From Acidimicrobiia bacterium (lineage in GTDB: Bacteria > Actinomycetota > Acidimicrobiia > Spongiisociales > ZC4RG35), in NCBI GenBank assembly GCA_028284765.1, contig JANQRA010000002.1:305832-369831 (forward strand): 64,000 nucleotides of DNA, written 5' to 3'. Positions within the stretch are counted from its first letter, which is position 1; the number at the start of each line of letters is the position of its first letter. The translations under genes were made by a program, and so were the position numbers. Below are positions 62,494-64,000 of this stretch, piece after piece. The notes under the pieces were generated by a model, which worked only from the letters and a program-made list of their open reading frames with translations, searched no databases and was not told the DNA's origin.

Positions 62494-63918
62494 CTAGCCG
62501 CCAAGCCCACCGGAAAGCTCACCGATGACATGGACCTTGACCAAGTTGGTCGAAGCCTGGAAATTCGGGGGCACTCCGGCGACCATCACCACGGCTTCGC
62601 CATGGGCGGCGACACCTTCTTTCGCCAGGATCCCACCGGCGGCCGCGATCTCATCGTCTGTGTATTCGCGCCGCTCGAACTCATGAGGTCTGATACCCCA
62701 ATACAGCGCCATCTTCCGTTGTGAAACCGGGTTGGGAGTGAATGCGACCACACGCTGGTGAGGGCGGTACTTCGATAGCAGCCGCGCCGTAGACCCGGTC
62801 TCGGTGAAGGCGACGATGGTCTTAGCCCCAACATTCTTGGCGATTTCGGTGGCGGCCTGCGCGACAGCAGAGGCCACATCGTTTTCACCGCCGACAAACG
62901 GGACAGGCGTGTCCTCACGCAAGGTCCCTTCTTCCACCGTCTGACAGATCTTGGCCATCGTGGCCACCGTCTGCGCCGGATAGTCGCCGATCGCCGTTTC
63001 TCCCGAGAGCATGACGGCGTCGGTCCCGCCCATCACCGCGTTGGCGACGTCGGTCACTTCGGCGCGGGTTGGTCGCGGGTTGTAGGTCATCGACTCGAGC
63101 ATCTCCGTCGCGGTGACCGAGAGCCGGCCGGCGGCGTTGGCACGCTTGAGAACGTCAGCTTGCACCAAGGGAATCCGCTCAAGCGGAAGCTGAACCCCAA
63201 GGTCTCCCCGGGCAACCATGACTCCGGCAGCTGTGCCCAGAATCTGGTCGAGATTGTCCAACGCTTGCGCCAATTCGATCTTGGCGATGACCGGAGCATC
63301 GGCAATCGCCTCAACCGCTTCGACGTCAGCGGCCGACCTTACGAAGGAGGCAGCCACGTATTCAACGCCGAGTTCGCGACCCAGAGCCAGATCTGCGAGG
63401 TCTTTCTCGGTGACGTTGTCGACGCTGAGCCGGCTGTCGGGAAAGGCGACACCTTTGTTGTCGGTGAGAACCCCTCCGTTGACCACGCGAGCCAGGAGAC
63501 ACTCCCCTGTTGAATCGATGACCTCACAGGAGACGAGGCCATCGGCAAGGATCACCCGGTCTCCCGGGCTGACGTCGGACAGGAGTTTCGAGTAGCCGAT
63601 CGGAATTCTCTCGCTGTCACCCCGACCATCCTCGGGGAGCAGCTGAACTTCTGAGCCAGTGCCAAGGGTTATCCCACCGTTGGGAAACTCTCCAACCCGG
63701 AGCTTGGGGCCCTGAATGTCTTGCATGATCGCAACCGACTTGCCAGCGTCTTGCGAGGCTTGACGGATCCAGGCAAAAGCCTGGCGATGATCGTCATGGT
63801 CGCCATGAGAGAAGTTGAGCCTTGCGACATCCATACCGGCATCGATGAGGGACCTGATGCCATCCAGACTCGCCACCGAGGGGCCGATCGTGGCGATGAT
63901 CTTGGTCTGTCTATACAT
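62494..63918 (-). CDS. pyk: Pyruvate kinase
   Basis: Makes pyruvate and ATP from phosphoenolpyruvate and ADP. The 474 residues include TKIIATIGPSVASLDGI, MDVARLNFSHGDHDDHRQ (active-site Arg/Asn/Ser), IMQDIQGPKLRVGEF, the metal/catalytic stretch VIAKIELAQALDNLDQIL, MVARGDLGVQLP and SVTATEMLESM. A C-terminal regulatory domain is present (VAFTETGSTARLLSKYRPHQRVVAFTPN). ATG 63918 has no clear ribosome site. Confidence 0.95.
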   Translation of the reverse strand: MYRQTKIIATIGPSVASLDGIRSLIDAGMDVARLNFSHGDHDDHRQAFAWIRQASQDAGKSVAIMQDIQGPKLRVGEFPNGGITLGTGSEVQLLPEDGRGDSERIPIGYSKLLSDVSPGDRVILADGLVSCEVIDSTGECLLARVVNGGVLTDNKGVAFPDSRLSVDNVTEKDLADLALGRELGVEYVAASFVRSAADVEAVEAIADAPVIAKIELAQALDNLDQILGTAAGVMVARGDLGVQLPLERIPLVQADVLKRANAAGRLSVTATEMLESMTYNPRPTRAEVTDVANAVMGGTDAVMLSGETAIGDYPAQTVATMAKICQTVEEGTLREDTPVPFVGGENDVASAVAQAATEIAKNVGAKTIVAFTETGSTARLLSKYRPHQRVVAFTPNPVSQRKMALYWGIRPHEFERREYTDDEIAAAGGILAKEGVAAHGEAVVMVAGVPPNFQASTNLVKVHVIGELSGGLGG

Positions 63919-63957
63919 TGACGCCCAACTCTAAGACCCGACTCGGGGATCTTCGCG

Positions 63958-64000
63958 CTACGCCGAGAGTGCGGTACGCAACAGCTCGTTGACCATCTTG
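63958..64000 (-). CDS. C-terminal end of an upstream gene (partial)
   Basis: Thirteen codons before TAG at 63958-63960 read KMVNELLRTALSA on the minus strand. The rest lies beyond the window, so the product cannot be named. The 39-bp gap to pyk holds CCCGACTCGGG, a small palindrome. Confidence 0.4.
   Translation of the reverse strand, partial: KMVNELLRTALSA

Overview
The window is a GC-rich bacterial chromosome segment with about 55 protein genes packed on both strands, many sharing 4-base ATGA or TTGA junctions. It most resembles an actinobacterium, probably of the Acidimicrobiia type. The grounds are Thr-rich 'TTTT' linkers in several exported proteins (1-1128, 31783-32952, 33046-34635, 60247-62175), a DUF222-HNH gene, an LPXTG surface protein, a menaquinone gene set and frequent GTG/TTG starts. 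The lineage is inferred from gene content, not from a marker gene. No rRNA, tRNA, CRISPR array, transposase or replication origin was seen.

Layout. 1-8.1 kb: the 5' part of a peptide/solute-binding lipoprotein gene, an AI-2E-type exporter, an acetyl-CoA-synthetase-like ligase, an alpha/beta hydrolase, an SDR, murI and menF. 8.1-19.6 kb (minus strand): menD, menC, a c-type cytochrome lipoprotein, manC, a coiled-coil protein with a zinc ribbon, gcvP, an antiporter with stress-protein domains, and ychF. 19.6-22.2 kb: gpsA, a PPOX-family protein and an EamA transporter. 22.2-29.8 kb (minus strand): a DNA-end-resection cluster transcribed as herA, a flavoprotein disulfide reductase, sbcD/mre11, sbcC/rad50, nurA. 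29.8-31.3 kb: mannosylglycerate synthase and a YdcZ-like membrane protein. 31.3-46.5 kb: HIT protein, sugar-dehydrogenase-like lipoprotein, a surface protein gene broken by an in-frame amber codon, DUF222-HNH, META lipoprotein, UMF1-type MFS protein, LapA-like protein, nuclease/lamin-tail lipoprotein, aminotransferase, an MDR dehydrogenase and an ADP-ribosylglycohydrolase relative (both lacking metal ligands), a lipid kinase, MscS, and a GTPase pair. 46.5-58.9 kb: a catabolic region with a homoprotocatechuate-2,3-dioxygenase-like enzyme, MarR regulator, aldehyde dehydrogenase, antiporter, acetoacetate-decarboxylase-like protein, glutamine-synthetase-like ligase, PLP decarboxylase, cytochrome P450, FAH-family enzyme and gamma-glutamyl hydrolase. 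58.9-64 kb: arsR diverging from a 17-residue Cys-rich peptide gene, a Fe-S RecB-like nuclease, a VanW protein, a small unknown protein, pyk, and the last codons of another gene.

How the parts fit. The resection genes keep the gene order of the archaeal herA-mre11-rad50-nurA operon. The catabolic region carries three copies of one palindrome (GTTAGG-N2-CCTAAC type) beside the dioxygenase, aldehyde dehydrogenase and P450 genes, which suggests a local MarR regulon. manC could supply the GDP-mannose used by mannosylglycerate synthase. The most novel-looking items are the ArsR-controlled mini-peptide, the archaeal-order resection operon with an inserted flavoprotein, and the MarR-palindrome catabolic cluster.
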